64,000 nucleotides of DNA from Lachnospiraceae bacterium UBA2864 (GTDB lineage: Bacteria; Bacillota; Clostridia; Lachnospirales; Lachnospiraceae): NCBI GenBank assembly GCA_002350525.1, contig DEFA01000045.1, forward strand, positions 26,282 through 90,281. The letters are read 5' to 3'. Both the position numbers and the translations under genes were made by a program. This document shows, one piece after another, positions 7,877-15,812 of this stretch. The stretch's first letter is position 1. Every line of letters starts with the position of its first letter. The notes under the pieces were generated by a model. The model saw only the letters and a list, made by a program, of their open reading frames with translations, ran no database searches and was not told where the DNA came from.

Positions 7877-9616
7877 ATGAGAAAAGGATGGTTTAAAAAG
7901 GCAATAGCTGCTTCACTTGCAGGAACTATGATGATGGGTATGGCAGGATGCGGAAGTAACAATAATGATACTGCGGCGAATACAGAGGCTGCAACAACAG
8001 CTTCTGCACATAGGGAAGAATCTACGACAACTGAGCAGGTATATGAGAGTCCGGCGGCTGTGACAGAATCGGAAGATTACAGTATGAGTTCGGGTGCAAC
8101 CAAAAACAGCATGAGGGCTACATACGCCGCAGAGGAATATGTATCTGATGGTGAAGTATGGGAAGAGGAGTATTATCCGGATCTGGAGATAGATTGGAAT
8201 ACCAATGAATATAACGATCTGGCCGAGAACTCCTGGCAGAGTGTAAAGTCGGCGCCTCTGTCAACATTTGGCGCTGATGTCGATACGGCGGCATATTCAC
8301 AGATCAGGAGCGGTATTATGAACGGTTACGGTGTCGATCCGGGTCAGGTAAGGATCGAAGAAATGATCAATTATTTCCAGTATGATTATGAGACACCGAC
8401 CGGCGATGACAAGTTTGCGGTTCATACCGAATTTACAGACTGCCCATGGAATGAGGATACACAGCTTGCACTCGTATCGCTTAATACAGAGAAGATAGAT
8501 TTCAGTGATGCACCTGAATCCAATATAGTATTTCTTATTGATACGTCAGGTTCTATGTTTGATGACGATAAGCTTCCTCTGGTACAGAAGTCTATGTGCA
8601 TGCTGGCAGAAAATCTTACAGAGAAGGACAGAGTATCGATCGTAACTTATGCCGGCAGTGACGAGGTTGTTCTCGAAGGAGCAAGCGGAGCTGATTATAA
8701 CGAAATATGTGAGAAGATCGAAGGCCTTGAAGCTTATGGTTCAACCAATGGTTCAGCCGGTATCAAGACAGCATATGAACTGGCAGAGAAGTATTTTATA
8801 AAGGGCGGAAATAACAGAGTCATCCTCGCTACAGATGGTGACCTTAATGTCGGTGTTACAAGCGAGACAGAGCTTGAGAAGCTTATAACCGAGGAGAAGG
8901 AAACAGGAGTATTTCTCAGTGTTATAGGTGTAGGATACGGTAACTACAAGGACAACAAGCTTGAGACTCTTGCAGACAAGGGTAACGGCAACTATTCATA
9001 TATTGATTCTATATTCGAGGCTAAGAAGGCGCTTGTTACCGATCTCGGAGCAACTATGCTGACGGTAGCTAAAGATGTTAAGCTTCAGGTTGAATTTAAT
9101 CCTGCTCTTGTAAAGGGTTACAGACTTATAGGTTATGAGAACAGAACCATGGCAGCCGAGGACTTCAACGATGATAAGAAGGACGGCGGTGAAATGGGTG
9201 CCGGACACAGTGTAACGGCTATCTATGAGATAGTAAGAACCGATTCTGATATGGATATTCCTTCAGTTGATATGAAGTATTCGGGCAACAAGGAAGAGAA
9301 TGATATTTACGGTGACGGTGAATATAACGACGAGCTTTTTACTCTCAGGGTAAGATATAAGGAGCCGGATGGCGATAAGAGTAAGCTTCTCGACTTCGCA
9401 TGCAAGACAGACAGTTATTCTAAAGAGGGTAGTGACAATATCAGATGGGCAGCAGCTGTTGCAGCATTCGGAATGTATCTTAAGGATAGTGAGTATATGG
9501 GAGATACAAGCAGGAAATTGATTCTTAGACTTGCAAATTCGGTAGATCATTCTGACGATGATTACAGAAAAGAGTTTATCGATATGGTTGAAACGTATTT
9601 TGATGAACTTGATTAA
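7877..9616 (+). CDS. VWA-domain lipoprotein, YfbK type
   Basis: A 579-residue lipoprotein. The signal peptide MRKGWFKKAI...MMGMAGC gives lipobox MAGC with Cys25, then a Thr/Glu-rich linker (about 30-110). A YfbK-type N-terminal block (LSTFGADVDTAAYSQIR), a VWA domain with perfect MIDAS motif DTSGS (around residue 220) and TDGDLN loop, and a DUF3520-like C-terminal region follow. I chose ATG 7877, preceded by AGGAGGG, over an upstream ATG at 7742 because only this start gives the lipoprotein signal. It would sit on the outer face of the membrane and bind a protein through a metal ion; no partner is identified. It appears monocistronic. Confidence 0.9.
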   Translation: MRKGWFKKAIAASLAGTMMMGMAGCGSNNNDTAANTEAATTASAHREESTTTEQVYESPAAVTESEDYSMSSGATKNSMRATYAAEEYVSDGEVWEEEYYPDLEIDWNTNEYNDLAENSWQSVKSAPLSTFGADVDTAAYSQIRSGIMNGYGVDPGQVRIEEMINYFQYDYETPTGDDKFAVHTEFTDCPWNEDTQLALVSLNTEKIDFSDAPESNIVFLIDTSGSMFDDDKLPLVQKSMCMLAENLTEKDRVSIVTYAGSDEVVLEGASGADYNEICEKIEGLEAYGSTNGSAGIKTAYELAEKYFIKGGNNRVILATDGDLNVGVTSETELEKLITEEKETGVFLSVIGVGYGNYKDNKLETLADKGNGNYSYIDSIFEAKKALVTDLGATMLTVAKDVKLQVEFNPALVKGYRLIGYENRTMAAEDFNDDKKDGGEMGAGHSVTAIYEIVRTDSDMDIPSVDMKYSGNKEENDIYGDGEYNDELFTLRVRYKEPDGDKSKLLDFACKTDSYSKEGSDNIRWAAAVAAFGMYLKDSEYMGDTSRKLILRLANSVDHSDDDYRKEFIDMVETYFDELD

Positions 9617-9696
9617 TATATAAACAGGCAAATACCAAAAGTATTTATATAGGGGAAGCCCGGGCTATTAATATATAGGGTTATCAGAATATTTTA

Positions 9697-10083
9697 TTAA
9701 GCTCTGCCATACTTAAGGAACTGAACAATCATCGCAATATTAAGAGTTGCAATTGCTGTTCCGATGAACAGGTACCAGTTGTGTGCATTGAGTATCCATA
9801 TACCCTTGAAGGCGGCGTAAAATGCGATTGAAGCAAGTGTTGCGATTATAGCGATTATAACAGATCTTCTTCCTATACGTTTTTTCTCTTCTTCTGAGTT
9901 GAATGCAAATTCGGTTGAGAAAAGTGCTACGAAAATGAGCATATATACCCAGAAGTCATTATCAAGGGATTTAAAGAACTGACCGAGTATGACCATGATT
10001 CCGACTATAGCAGATATGGTGTGCTCTGCCATTGCTATAAGATTCTTCTTTGATGAGTTCATATCCTTTGTAAATGTATTCAT
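9697..10083 (-). CDS. Small four-helix membrane protein
   Basis: A 128-residue protein with a short polar N-terminus and helices near 22-40, 46-60, 72-92 and 100-122. No family recognised. A good ribosome site (GGAGGAAAA) precedes the ATG at 10083. It is convergent with the VWA lipoprotein; the 80 bases between contain a perfect AGCCCGGGCT palindrome (9656-9665) but no clear T-run terminator. Confidence 0.7.
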   Translation of the reverse strand: MNTFTKDMNSSKKNLIAMAEHTISAIVGIMVILGQFFKSLDNDFWVYMLIFVALFSTEFAFNSEEEKKRIGRRSVIIAIIATLASIAFYAAFKGIWILNAHNWYLFIGTAIATLNIAMIVQFLKYGRA

Positions 10084-10251
10084 GTTGTTTTCCTCCGTGG
10101 ATTATATTATTGTTTTTTCTTTTGGGGTGTTCCGTGTTGTCCGGAAGTTTTATGTTTTCCCCTTGTCTGAGATAAGGATACTATAGGATAGTCAAGAAAC
10201 CGGACAAGAAAAGGTCAAGATATAGTCAAGATTCGTCCTGACAATTTGTGT

Positions 10252-10310
10252 TGTACTTGTCAAGATAGGTGGACTGCACCTGTCAGGATAAGTAGATGTA
10301 CTTGTCGAGA
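10252..10310 (+). repeat. Tandem 22-23 base repeats based on CTTGTCAAGATA
   Basis: Three consecutive units begin TGTACTTGTCAAGATA (10252), TGCACCTGTCAGGATA (10275) and TGTACTTGTCGAGA (10297), a spacing of two helical turns. GTCAAGA also occurs upstream near 10192, 10214 and 10225. They fill the 311-base gap between the minus-strand membrane gene and the tautomerase and run into a candidate -35 box (TTGTCG, 10302-10307; TATGTT, 10325-10330). They look like repeated regulator sites; this is inference. Confidence 0.5.
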
Positions 10311-10394
10311 AAAACAGATAAAAATATGTTATGATAAATCAGTATGAATATAGACGCCGGAAGGTGTATGAAGTAATTTAAGGAGGGAACAGAG

Positions 10395-10736
10395 ATGCCA
10401 TTTATTAATTCAAAGATTACAGTGAAAGTAAGTGATGAGAAGAAAGAGGTTCTTAAGTCTGAACTGGGTAAGGCAGCTGCGATTATCGGAAAACCCGAGA
10501 GCTTTCTTATGGTCGGCTTCGAAGATGAGTACTGCCTGTACTTCGCGGGAAACAAACTTGAGAAAGGTGCTTTCGTATCAGTAGACCTGCTCGGATCTCC
10601 GAATTCCGCAGCATTTGAGAAGATGACTGCAAAGATATGTGAGATATATGAGAAGGAACTCGGAATACCGGGAAAGAATATCTATGTTGAGTATCAGACA
10701 ACAAAAGACTGGGGATGGAACGGAAGTAATTTCTAA
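10395..10736 (+). CDS. MIF/phenylpyruvate tautomerase-family protein
   Basis: A 113-residue protein with MPFINSKITV at the N-terminus, so Pro2 becomes the catalytic N-terminal proline after Met removal. The length, the SFLMVGFED strand and the Tyr/Trp-rich C-terminus (TTKDWGWNG) match macrophage migration inhibitory factor homologues. These form trimers and tautomerise keto-enol substrates; the physiological substrate in bacteria is usually unknown. Ribosome site AAGGAGGG. It is monocistronic, with a terminator 32 bases downstream. Confidence 0.9.
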   Translation: MPFINSKITVKVSDEKKEVLKSELGKAAAIIGKPESFLMVGFEDEYCLYFAGNKLEKGAFVSVDLLGSPNSAAFEKMTAKICEIYEKELGIPGKNIYVEYQTTKDWGWNGSNF

Positions 10737-10768
10737 GAAGTATACAGTCTGTTTCAATGATTGATAGG

Positions 10769-10804
10769 AGCCCTCTTTACCTGATATGGTATGGAGGGCT
10801 TTTT
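10769..10804 (+). terminator. Rho-independent terminator
   Basis: AGCCCTC (10769-10775) pairs with GAGGGCT (10794-10800), followed by TTTT. It ends the MIF-like gene. Its T run overlaps the left arm of the 10801-10892 repeat element. Confidence 0.8.
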
Positions 10805-10892
10805 GTGTCCTGAGCCGTAGACGCAGCGATGGAAAAAGACTGTCCTAAACCGTAGACGCAGCAATGAGTAAAAACTCTTTCAGGACACAAAA
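10801..10892. repeat. 13-bp inverted repeats enclosing a 35-base tandem duplication
   Basis: TTTTGTGTCCTGA (10801-10813) is exactly complementary to TCAGGACACAAAA (10880-10892). Between them lie two 35-base copies (10807-10841 and 10842-10876) sharing CCGTAGACGCAGC. It codes for nothing. It may be a miniature repeat element or a structured RNA. Confidence 0.6.
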
Positions 10893-10924
10893 CAACAAAT
10901 ATATAGTGATATACAATTAAAATA

Positions 10925-10976
10925 TATCGTAAAACGATAAATTTATGTTGACAAACATTTCACACGGATATATAAT
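10925..10976 (+). promoter_or_regulatory. Promoter and operator of the first DUF2975/XRE module
   Basis: TTGACA (10948-10953), 17 bases, TATAAT (10971-10976): a perfect promoter. The palindrome TATCGTAAAACGATA (10925-10939) ends 8 bases upstream of the -35. XRE proteins bind such dyads, so the small regulator at 11500 is the likely ligand; this is inferred. Confidence 0.65.
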
Positions 10977-11008
10977 CAGACCATCAAAACGGAAATGAGG
11001 TATATGTT

Positions 11009-11488
11009 ATGAAACAAAAGGCTATAACTTACTGGCTGAAAGCTGTAGCAATCTCCATCGGACTTCTTGGCCTGGCATTCTTCGGAGGTGCAACCGCGTA
11101 TGCATTTTTTTACAGACCCGATTACAACGAACCGGTACCGGAATATCTGAGACAGAATATAGTTTCCTTTTGGATATCGGCTGTAATCTGCTATACCATT
11201 CTTTTCTTCTTCTGGAGAATAGTCAGTGAAATCGGTAAAGATAATTCATTTTCACTTGAGAATGTAAAAAACTTTAATTGTATGGCAGGCTGCGGAGTGG
11301 CAGCGATAATCGAATATATCGCAGTCATCGTGATATGGCTTGTGAACGGCGAAGTGGAGCTGATCCCGCTGTCCTATACATTGCTGAAGATTGTATTTTT
11401 CATACTGTTTGTTGTCCTGTGCTATGCGATGTCGAAGCTTGTGAATCATGCTTACGAGATCAAACAGGAAAACGAGCTCACAATATAG
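11009..11488 (+). CDS. DUF2975-family membrane protein
   Basis: A 159-residue protein with four membrane helices (about 10-32, 50-68, 88-110, 118-140) and a polar C-terminus. Topology, size and the NSFSLENVKNF motif between helices 2 and 3 match DUF2975, a family of unknown function almost always encoded next to a small Cro/CI-type regulator. That regulator follows 11 bases later at 11500. Ribosome site GAGGT. The pair behaves like a membrane sensor or immunity protein plus repressor, but no activity is known. Confidence 0.85.
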   Translation: MKQKAITYWLKAVAISIGLLGLAFFGGATAYAFFYRPDYNEPVPEYLRQNIVSFWISAVICYTILFFFWRIVSEIGKDNSFSLENVKNFNCMAGCGVAAIIEYIAVIVIWLVNGEVELIPLSYTLLKIVFFILFVVLCYAMSKLVNHAYEIKQENELTI

Positions 11489-11499
11489 GAGGTGTCGGC

Positions 11500-11706
11500 A
11501 TGATAATAGTTAATCTTGATGTTATGCTGGCAAAGCGTAAGATGAAGGTTTCCGATCTGGCAGACAGAGTCGGGATAACGCTTGCGAACATTTCAATTTT
11601 AAAAAACGGGAAAGCTAAAGCGGTCAGATTTGAAACGCTTGATAAGATATGCGAGGTTTTGGAATGTCAGCCGGGAGATATACTTGAATATCAGGAAGGG
11701 GATTAG
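11500..11706 (+). CDS. Small XRE-family regulator of the first module
   Basis: A 68-residue protein that is almost entirely one Cro/CI helix-turn-helix (VSDLADRVGITLANISILK, about 18-36) ending in the typical ECQPGDILEY. This YozG-like class partners DUF2975 proteins. ATG 11500 follows GGAGGTGTCGGC, 11 bases after the membrane protein. About half its residues match the second copy at 14784. It probably binds the palindrome at 10925. Confidence 0.88.
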   Translation: MIIVNLDVMLAKRKMKVSDLADRVGITLANISILKNGKAKAVRFETLDKICEVLECQPGDILEYQEGD

Positions 11707-11708
11707 GA

Positions 11709-12470
11709 GTGATATCATTTACACCTATCAGATATGACAAAAAAACAAAGAGGCAGTGGATCATAAGGTTGATCATATCTTTGGTAATAATATTATCGGG
11801 CTGGGTGTTGATTTTTGCGGAACGATTTTCGAAGGATATTATTGACCATATGCATTCAGGTGTGATAGCGATTCTTTTTACGGCAATGTATTTTTCCGTT
11901 CCCGTATTCGTAATATCGGTATTGGCATTGTTAAATATATGTATATACCTTAAACGTCTTGAAAAAAACAATTTCGAAGTTCCGGATAACAAAAGAGCTT
12001 ATGATAATGATCTGTCAAAGCTTCCCAGAACGGAAGCGGTAGAGAATAAATACGCCGGCGACAGCAGATTAGGCGGTCTGATATCTCTGGCAGTATATGC
12101 TGTCTTTGTGACACTTGATATATTTTATCAGGTTAAATGGGTTGCGGTAGAAGAGGATTTTACATTCTTCTTTGTGCTGTTTATGATAATGCATCTCTTC
12201 TTTCTTATATTTGCGGTGATCCTCTTCAGACAGGGAAATACAGCGGATTATGTGGATAATACGGATATAGCATGGGGAAGAAAGGTAAGGATACCGATTG
12301 CCAAAACGATAAGCATACTGGTGATTACCTCGATTATAGCTGTATTCGGCTTAAAGCTTGCAGACACAATGACAGACTATATGCATAAATCCAGACAACA
12401 GAAATCCGTTAAAGTGATATCTGTATTATCAGAAAGAGCGTTGGCGGATGTTAGTGATAGGTTAATTTGA
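11709..12470 (+). CDS. Multi-pass membrane protein, unknown
   Basis: A 253-residue protein with about six membrane helices (near 17-38, 53-78, 124-142, 153-175, 202-220) and a long polar loop (80-120). GTG 11709 is 2 bases after the regulator's stop with a ribosome site AAGGGGATT, so translation is probably coupled. No family recognised. It extends the DUF2975/XRE unit, and the DUF4173 gene follows 20 bases later, suggesting one transcript from 10948 to 14020. Confidence 0.72.
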   Translation: MISFTPIRYDKKTKRQWIIRLIISLVIILSGWVLIFAERFSKDIIDHMHSGVIAILFTAMYFSVPVFVISVLALLNICIYLKRLEKNNFEVPDNKRAYDNDLSKLPRTEAVENKYAGDSRLGGLISLAVYAVFVTLDIFYQVKWVAVEEDFTFFFVLFMIMHLFFLIFAVILFRQGNTADYVDNTDIAWGRKVRIPIAKTISILVITSIIAVFGLKLADTMTDYMHKSRQQKSVKVISVLSERALADVSDRLI

Positions 12471-12490
12471 CATTTTAATGGAGTTTACAG

Positions 12491-14020
12491 ATGAATACGT
12501 ATATGACTGATAACAATAATTTTCAAAATATGCAGGTGATCGATGAGGAAAATACGCCCGAGATGCGATATTTCAGATTAAGGATGGCTACGCATCTTGG
12601 TGCGGCATCGCTTATCTATGCGGCATTTGCCACATTTTGCCTGTATAAGAATCTTTCGGGTGTGACTATGCCGTTCTTTGGAATCGCAACGCTTATATAT
12701 ATGATCTACGGACTCAGACAGTATGATGTGAAGCTTAAGAGAACAAGCTGGTTTATAGGATATGTTATAATGGCACTCGCGGTCTGTAACTTCATGACCG
12801 GAAATTCGACGATCCTTTTTTTCAACAATGTCGGGATAATCTTTATGATCTTCCTGTTCATGCTCCATAATGTATATGATGACAGCTGCTGGAATTTTAC
12901 AAAAACGTTAAGTGCCATATTCGAAGCATTTGTATGGTCGATAGCTGCCCTGGCGGATTTTGCGCTGGATATGAGAATTTTGAAGCAGAGGAGTATGGAG
13001 GGGTACGGAAAGAATATTAAGAAGAATTATATAAAATATATCCTGTTGGGACTCTTGATCGCTGTTCCGCTGGTTTCAATCCTGATCCTCCTTCTTTCAC
13101 AGGCTGACAGAGTATTCGGCGAGCTGCTTTTTAAGTATCTCAGTTTTGATATAGACATCAGAAGCGGCATAGTTATCACCCTGACATTCTGCACTGCATT
13201 CTTTGCGGGATATTGTATGATAAGATGCTTTTCGAAGAAAACAATCAAAGAGGAATATGATGTTAAAAGGGATCTTGAACCTCTTGTAGCTATAACTGTA
13301 CTTTCGATTGTTTCGGTGATATATCTGTTATTCTCAGTGATCCAGATCGTATATCTTTTCATGGGACAGGGGAATCCGCCTGAAGGTTACACATATGCGC
13401 AGTATGCAAGGGAAGGTTTCTTTCAGCTCCTTGTAGTCAGTCTTATAAACTTTGTTATGGTCATCTTTATCAATAACAGGTTCAGAGAGAACCGTGTGCT
13501 GAAGGTGCTTCTCACGATAATCTCTCTTTGCACATATATAATGATTGCATCCAGTGCATTGAGAATAAAAATGTATATAGATGTTTACTATCTTACAGAA
13601 TTAAGAATATGGGTTATCTGGGGACTTACGGTTCTGACACTTTTGTTTGCCGCAGTTATAGTATCGATATATAAGCAGGATTTTCCGTTATTCAGATACA
13701 GCATTGTAGTTGTAAGTGTGCTTTATATCATTATAGGATATGCCCGCCCGGATTATATGATAGCAAGGTATAATCTGGATCAGATGAATTCGGTGGAAAC
13801 GTCCGGTTTAGTCAGTGATTATGAGTACTTGAAGACTCTTTCCACAGATGCGGCCCCTGTAATAGCCGAGACCGACTTCCTGTTTACAGACGATACATTT
13901 GAAGAAGAGGTTAAGGAAGCGTATTTCAGAAGATGCAGATATTTCTATGAAAACAGAAGCTTGAGACAATTTAATATATCGGCGTATATGGCAGAAAGTT
14001 CAGCCGAAGAATATAAGTAA
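12491..14020 (+). CDS. DUF4173/DUF4153-like membrane protein
   Basis: A 509-residue protein with roughly ten to twelve membrane helices. YTYAQYAREGFFQLL and YARPDYMIARYNLD are recognisable blocks of the DUF4173 family, which is widespread in Firmicutes without a known function. The last 100 residues after YARPDY are soluble and probably outside. Ribosome site GGAG with 7-base spacing before ATG 12491. It is the last gene before a T-run terminator at 14051. Confidence 0.85.
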   Translation: MNTYMTDNNNFQNMQVIDEENTPEMRYFRLRMATHLGAASLIYAAFATFCLYKNLSGVTMPFFGIATLIYMIYGLRQYDVKLKRTSWFIGYVIMALAVCNFMTGNSTILFFNNVGIIFMIFLFMLHNVYDDSCWNFTKTLSAIFEAFVWSIAALADFALDMRILKQRSMEGYGKNIKKNYIKYILLGLLIAVPLVSILILLLSQADRVFGELLFKYLSFDIDIRSGIVITLTFCTAFFAGYCMIRCFSKKTIKEEYDVKRDLEPLVAITVLSIVSVIYLLFSVIQIVYLFMGQGNPPEGYTYAQYAREGFFQLLVVSLINFVMVIFINNRFRENRVLKVLLTIISLCTYIMIASSALRIKMYIDVYYLTELRIWVIWGLTVLTLLFAAVIVSIYKQDFPLFRYSIVVVSVLYIIIGYARPDYMIARYNLDQMNSVETSGLVSDYEYLKTLSTDAAPVIAETDFLFTDDTFEEEVKEAYFRRCRYFYENRSLRQFNISAYMAESSAEEYK

Positions 14021-14050
14021 CCGAGCAATAGCACATAAATAATACATAAC

Positions 14051-14100
14051 TAACGTTTATCATTAAATGTATATAATTTAATGATAAACGTTAATTTTTT
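14051..14100 (+). terminator. Long perfect inverted repeat, terminator or operator
   Basis: 17-base arms TAACGTTTATCATTAAA (14051-14067) and TTTAATGATAAACGTTA (14077-14093) are perfect complements, followed by TTTTTT. It can end the DUF4173 transcript. Because the arms contain TTATCA/TGATAA and lie just upstream of the next -35, it may also be an operator. Confidence 0.7.
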
Positions 14101-14101
14101 G

Positions 14102-14130
14102 TTGACAAAGATAAATGCAAATGCTAATAT
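14102..14130 (+). promoter_or_regulatory. Promoter of the second membrane protein/XRE module
   Basis: TTGACA (14102-14107), 17 bases, TAATAT (14125-14130), immediately downstream of the 17-bp inverted repeat. Confidence 0.7.
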
Positions 14131-14181
14131 ACGGTAAAAGTCATAAGGATCCGGACGGCGAAAATATGAAAGGAGAGTACT

Positions 14182-14769
14182 ATGGAAGAGAACGTAAAGT
14201 TGGAAAAAATAAAGGAAAGCTGTAAAGTAGGGGAGAAAGTAACAAAAGTCTTTTTCGTGATATCTGTTATACTCGGAATCTGTTGCCTGATAATGATTAC
14301 AATGATAGTATATTTTGGAAATGATTTTGAGTCTTTCATACAGAAGGGGATTGATTCCGGATACATAACATTTGAAAGCGGAATCGGGAGTGCGAAAGCT
14401 GTAAATATTACTATCATGAATCCTGAAAATATACATTCCGACGTGCAGGCGGTGAAGGATGTTCTGACAGATAGACCGTATTCACTTGTATTTATTATTT
14501 ACGGCACAGCAGGATGCGTGATATTTATAGTAATGGCCGTGATGATGAAGTTGGTCGGAGGCGCCTTCAGGCTCATAAGAGAAGAAGACAGTCCTTTTAC
14601 GGATAAGGTTATTCACAGAGTTATGACAGTAATGATAGTCGCAAGTATTGTGATGTTCTTCAGCCCCGGAACGGTGTTCGGAATATTGGGACTGGTTTCG
14701 ACATGGATTGTACATACGATCATGGATTATGGTAAAACACTTCAGATCCAGTCGGATGAGACACTGTAG
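14182..14769 (+). CDS. DUF2975-like membrane protein, second module
   Basis: A 195-residue protein with membrane helices near 27-50, 97-120, 150-170 and 165-185, and a 50-residue polar loop after the first. Arrangement and the EEDSPFTDKVIHR segment match the SxFxxxxV position of DUF2975, though similarity to the 11009 copy is low by eye. It precedes an XRE regulator by 14 bases, as in the first module. Ribosome site AAAGGAGAG. Confidence 0.75.
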   Translation: MEENVKLEKIKESCKVGEKVTKVFFVISVILGICCLIMITMIVYFGNDFESFIQKGIDSGYITFESGIGSAKAVNITIMNPENIHSDVQAVKDVLTDRPYSLVFIIYGTAGCVIFIVMAVMMKLVGGAFRLIREEDSPFTDKVIHRVMTVMIVASIVMFFSPGTVFGILGLVSTWIVHTIMDYGKTLQIQSDETL

Positions 14770-14783
14770 ACAGGAGGCGGGAT

Positions 14784-14993
14784 ATGGGACATATAATACT
14801 CAGACTCGACAGAGTTATGGCAGACCGGAAGATGTCGCTGAATGATCTTTCGGAAAAGGTTGGTGTTTCAAATGTTAATCTGTCTAAGATGAAGAACGGT
14901 AAGATATCGGCGATAAGATTTTCGACATTGGAAGCTATATGTGAGGCACTGGATTGTCAGCCGGGAGATATACTGGAATACAGTAAGGACTGA
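14784..14993 (+). CDS. Small XRE-family regulator of the second module
   Basis: A 69-residue Cro/CI helix-turn-helix protein (LNDLSEKVGVSNVNLSKMK) ending CQPGDILEYSKD. It is clearly a paralogue of the 11500 regulator. Ribosome site AGGAGGCGGG. Its TGA overlaps the ATG of the CPBP gene at 14993, so translation is coupled. The likely operator is the inverted repeat at 14051. Confidence 0.88.
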   Translation: MGHIILRLDRVMADRKMSLNDLSEKVGVSNVNLSKMKNGKISAIRFSTLEAICEALDCQPGDILEYSKD

Positions 14994-15787
14994 TGGAAAA
15001 TATAACTATTTACGGTGAATGTGAAATGAGCAAAGAAAGAAGTAAAGAAAAGAATATAAAACCCATGAACAGTGAGGATAATGAGATCGATAAGATTATA
15101 GAGAAAAGTAAAGAAAAAGAACTCACTAAGAAAAAAGAATTGATCGGACTTATAATAGGCTGGATCGGAGCAATGGCCGGTCTGGTCGGAATGGCAGCAT
15201 TTAATAATTTTGTGCTTATGTCACTTTCTCTGGGTATGAGGATGGTTTTGATAATCCTGATGCGCGGAGCCCTTATGCTGATACCGTTTATAATAATGCT
15301 CATAAGCCGGGACAGATTAAGAGATTACGGATTCACAAAGGATAAATTGGGAGTACAGATCGGACTGGGATTTATTCTCGGATTTGCGGTATCATTAATG
15401 CTTACCTTTATACCGATTCTTGCAGGTAAAGGGATAATAGTGGATAACGGAAGAAGATATGTTTATGCATGGCAGTTTATGCATGAATTTATATACTGCA
15501 TGGCTATCGGACTTTCGGAAGAGTATGTATTCCGAGGTTTCATATATGAGAAGGTCAGAAGACTCAGCGGCACGAATAGTATGGCTGTTATAATATCATC
15601 CATACTGTTCGGATTCATGCATCTGCTCGGCGGAAACATGATACAGGTTACGCTTACAGCTCTTCTTGGAGCACTGTTCTGTTATTTCAGACTGAAGATC
15701 AAGAATTGTTCGCTTCTGTCGATTATCATATGTCACGGAGTATATGACTTTATGATAACCGTATGTTCGTCGGCTTTTATGGGATAA
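14993..15787 (+). CDS. CPBP-family intramembrane metalloprotease
   Basis: A 264-residue membrane protein. The CPBP (Abi/Rce1-like) motifs are all present: EEYVFRG (E176, E177, R181), FGFMH (H210) and CHGVYD (H249). These form a metal-dependent glutamic protease site in the membrane. Residues 1-48 are a charged cytosolic segment. The ATG at 14993 overlaps the regulator's stop; ATG 15026 is an alternative start lacking the first 11 residues. CPBP enzymes process prenylated proteins or peptides or give bacteriocin immunity; placement with an XRE/DUF2975 module hints at self-protection or stress, which is inferred. Confidence 0.88.
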   Translation: MENITIYGECEMSKERSKEKNIKPMNSEDNEIDKIIEKSKEKELTKKKELIGLIIGWIGAMAGLVGMAAFNNFVLMSLSLGMRMVLIILMRGALMLIPFIIMLISRDRLRDYGFTKDKLGVQIGLGFILGFAVSLMLTFIPILAGKGIIVDNGRRYVYAWQFMHEFIYCMAIGLSEEYVFRGFIYEKVRRLSGTNSMAVIISSILFGFMHLLGGNMIQVTLTALLGALFCYFRLKIKNCSLLSIIICHGVYDFMITVCSSAFMG

Positions 15788-15812
15788 AAAAATCTTTGGA
15801 GTATCGGAATAC

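Noticed and set aside
10252..10310. Short CRISPR remnant
   Set aside because: Units are 22-23 bases with no spacers and no cas genes nearby.
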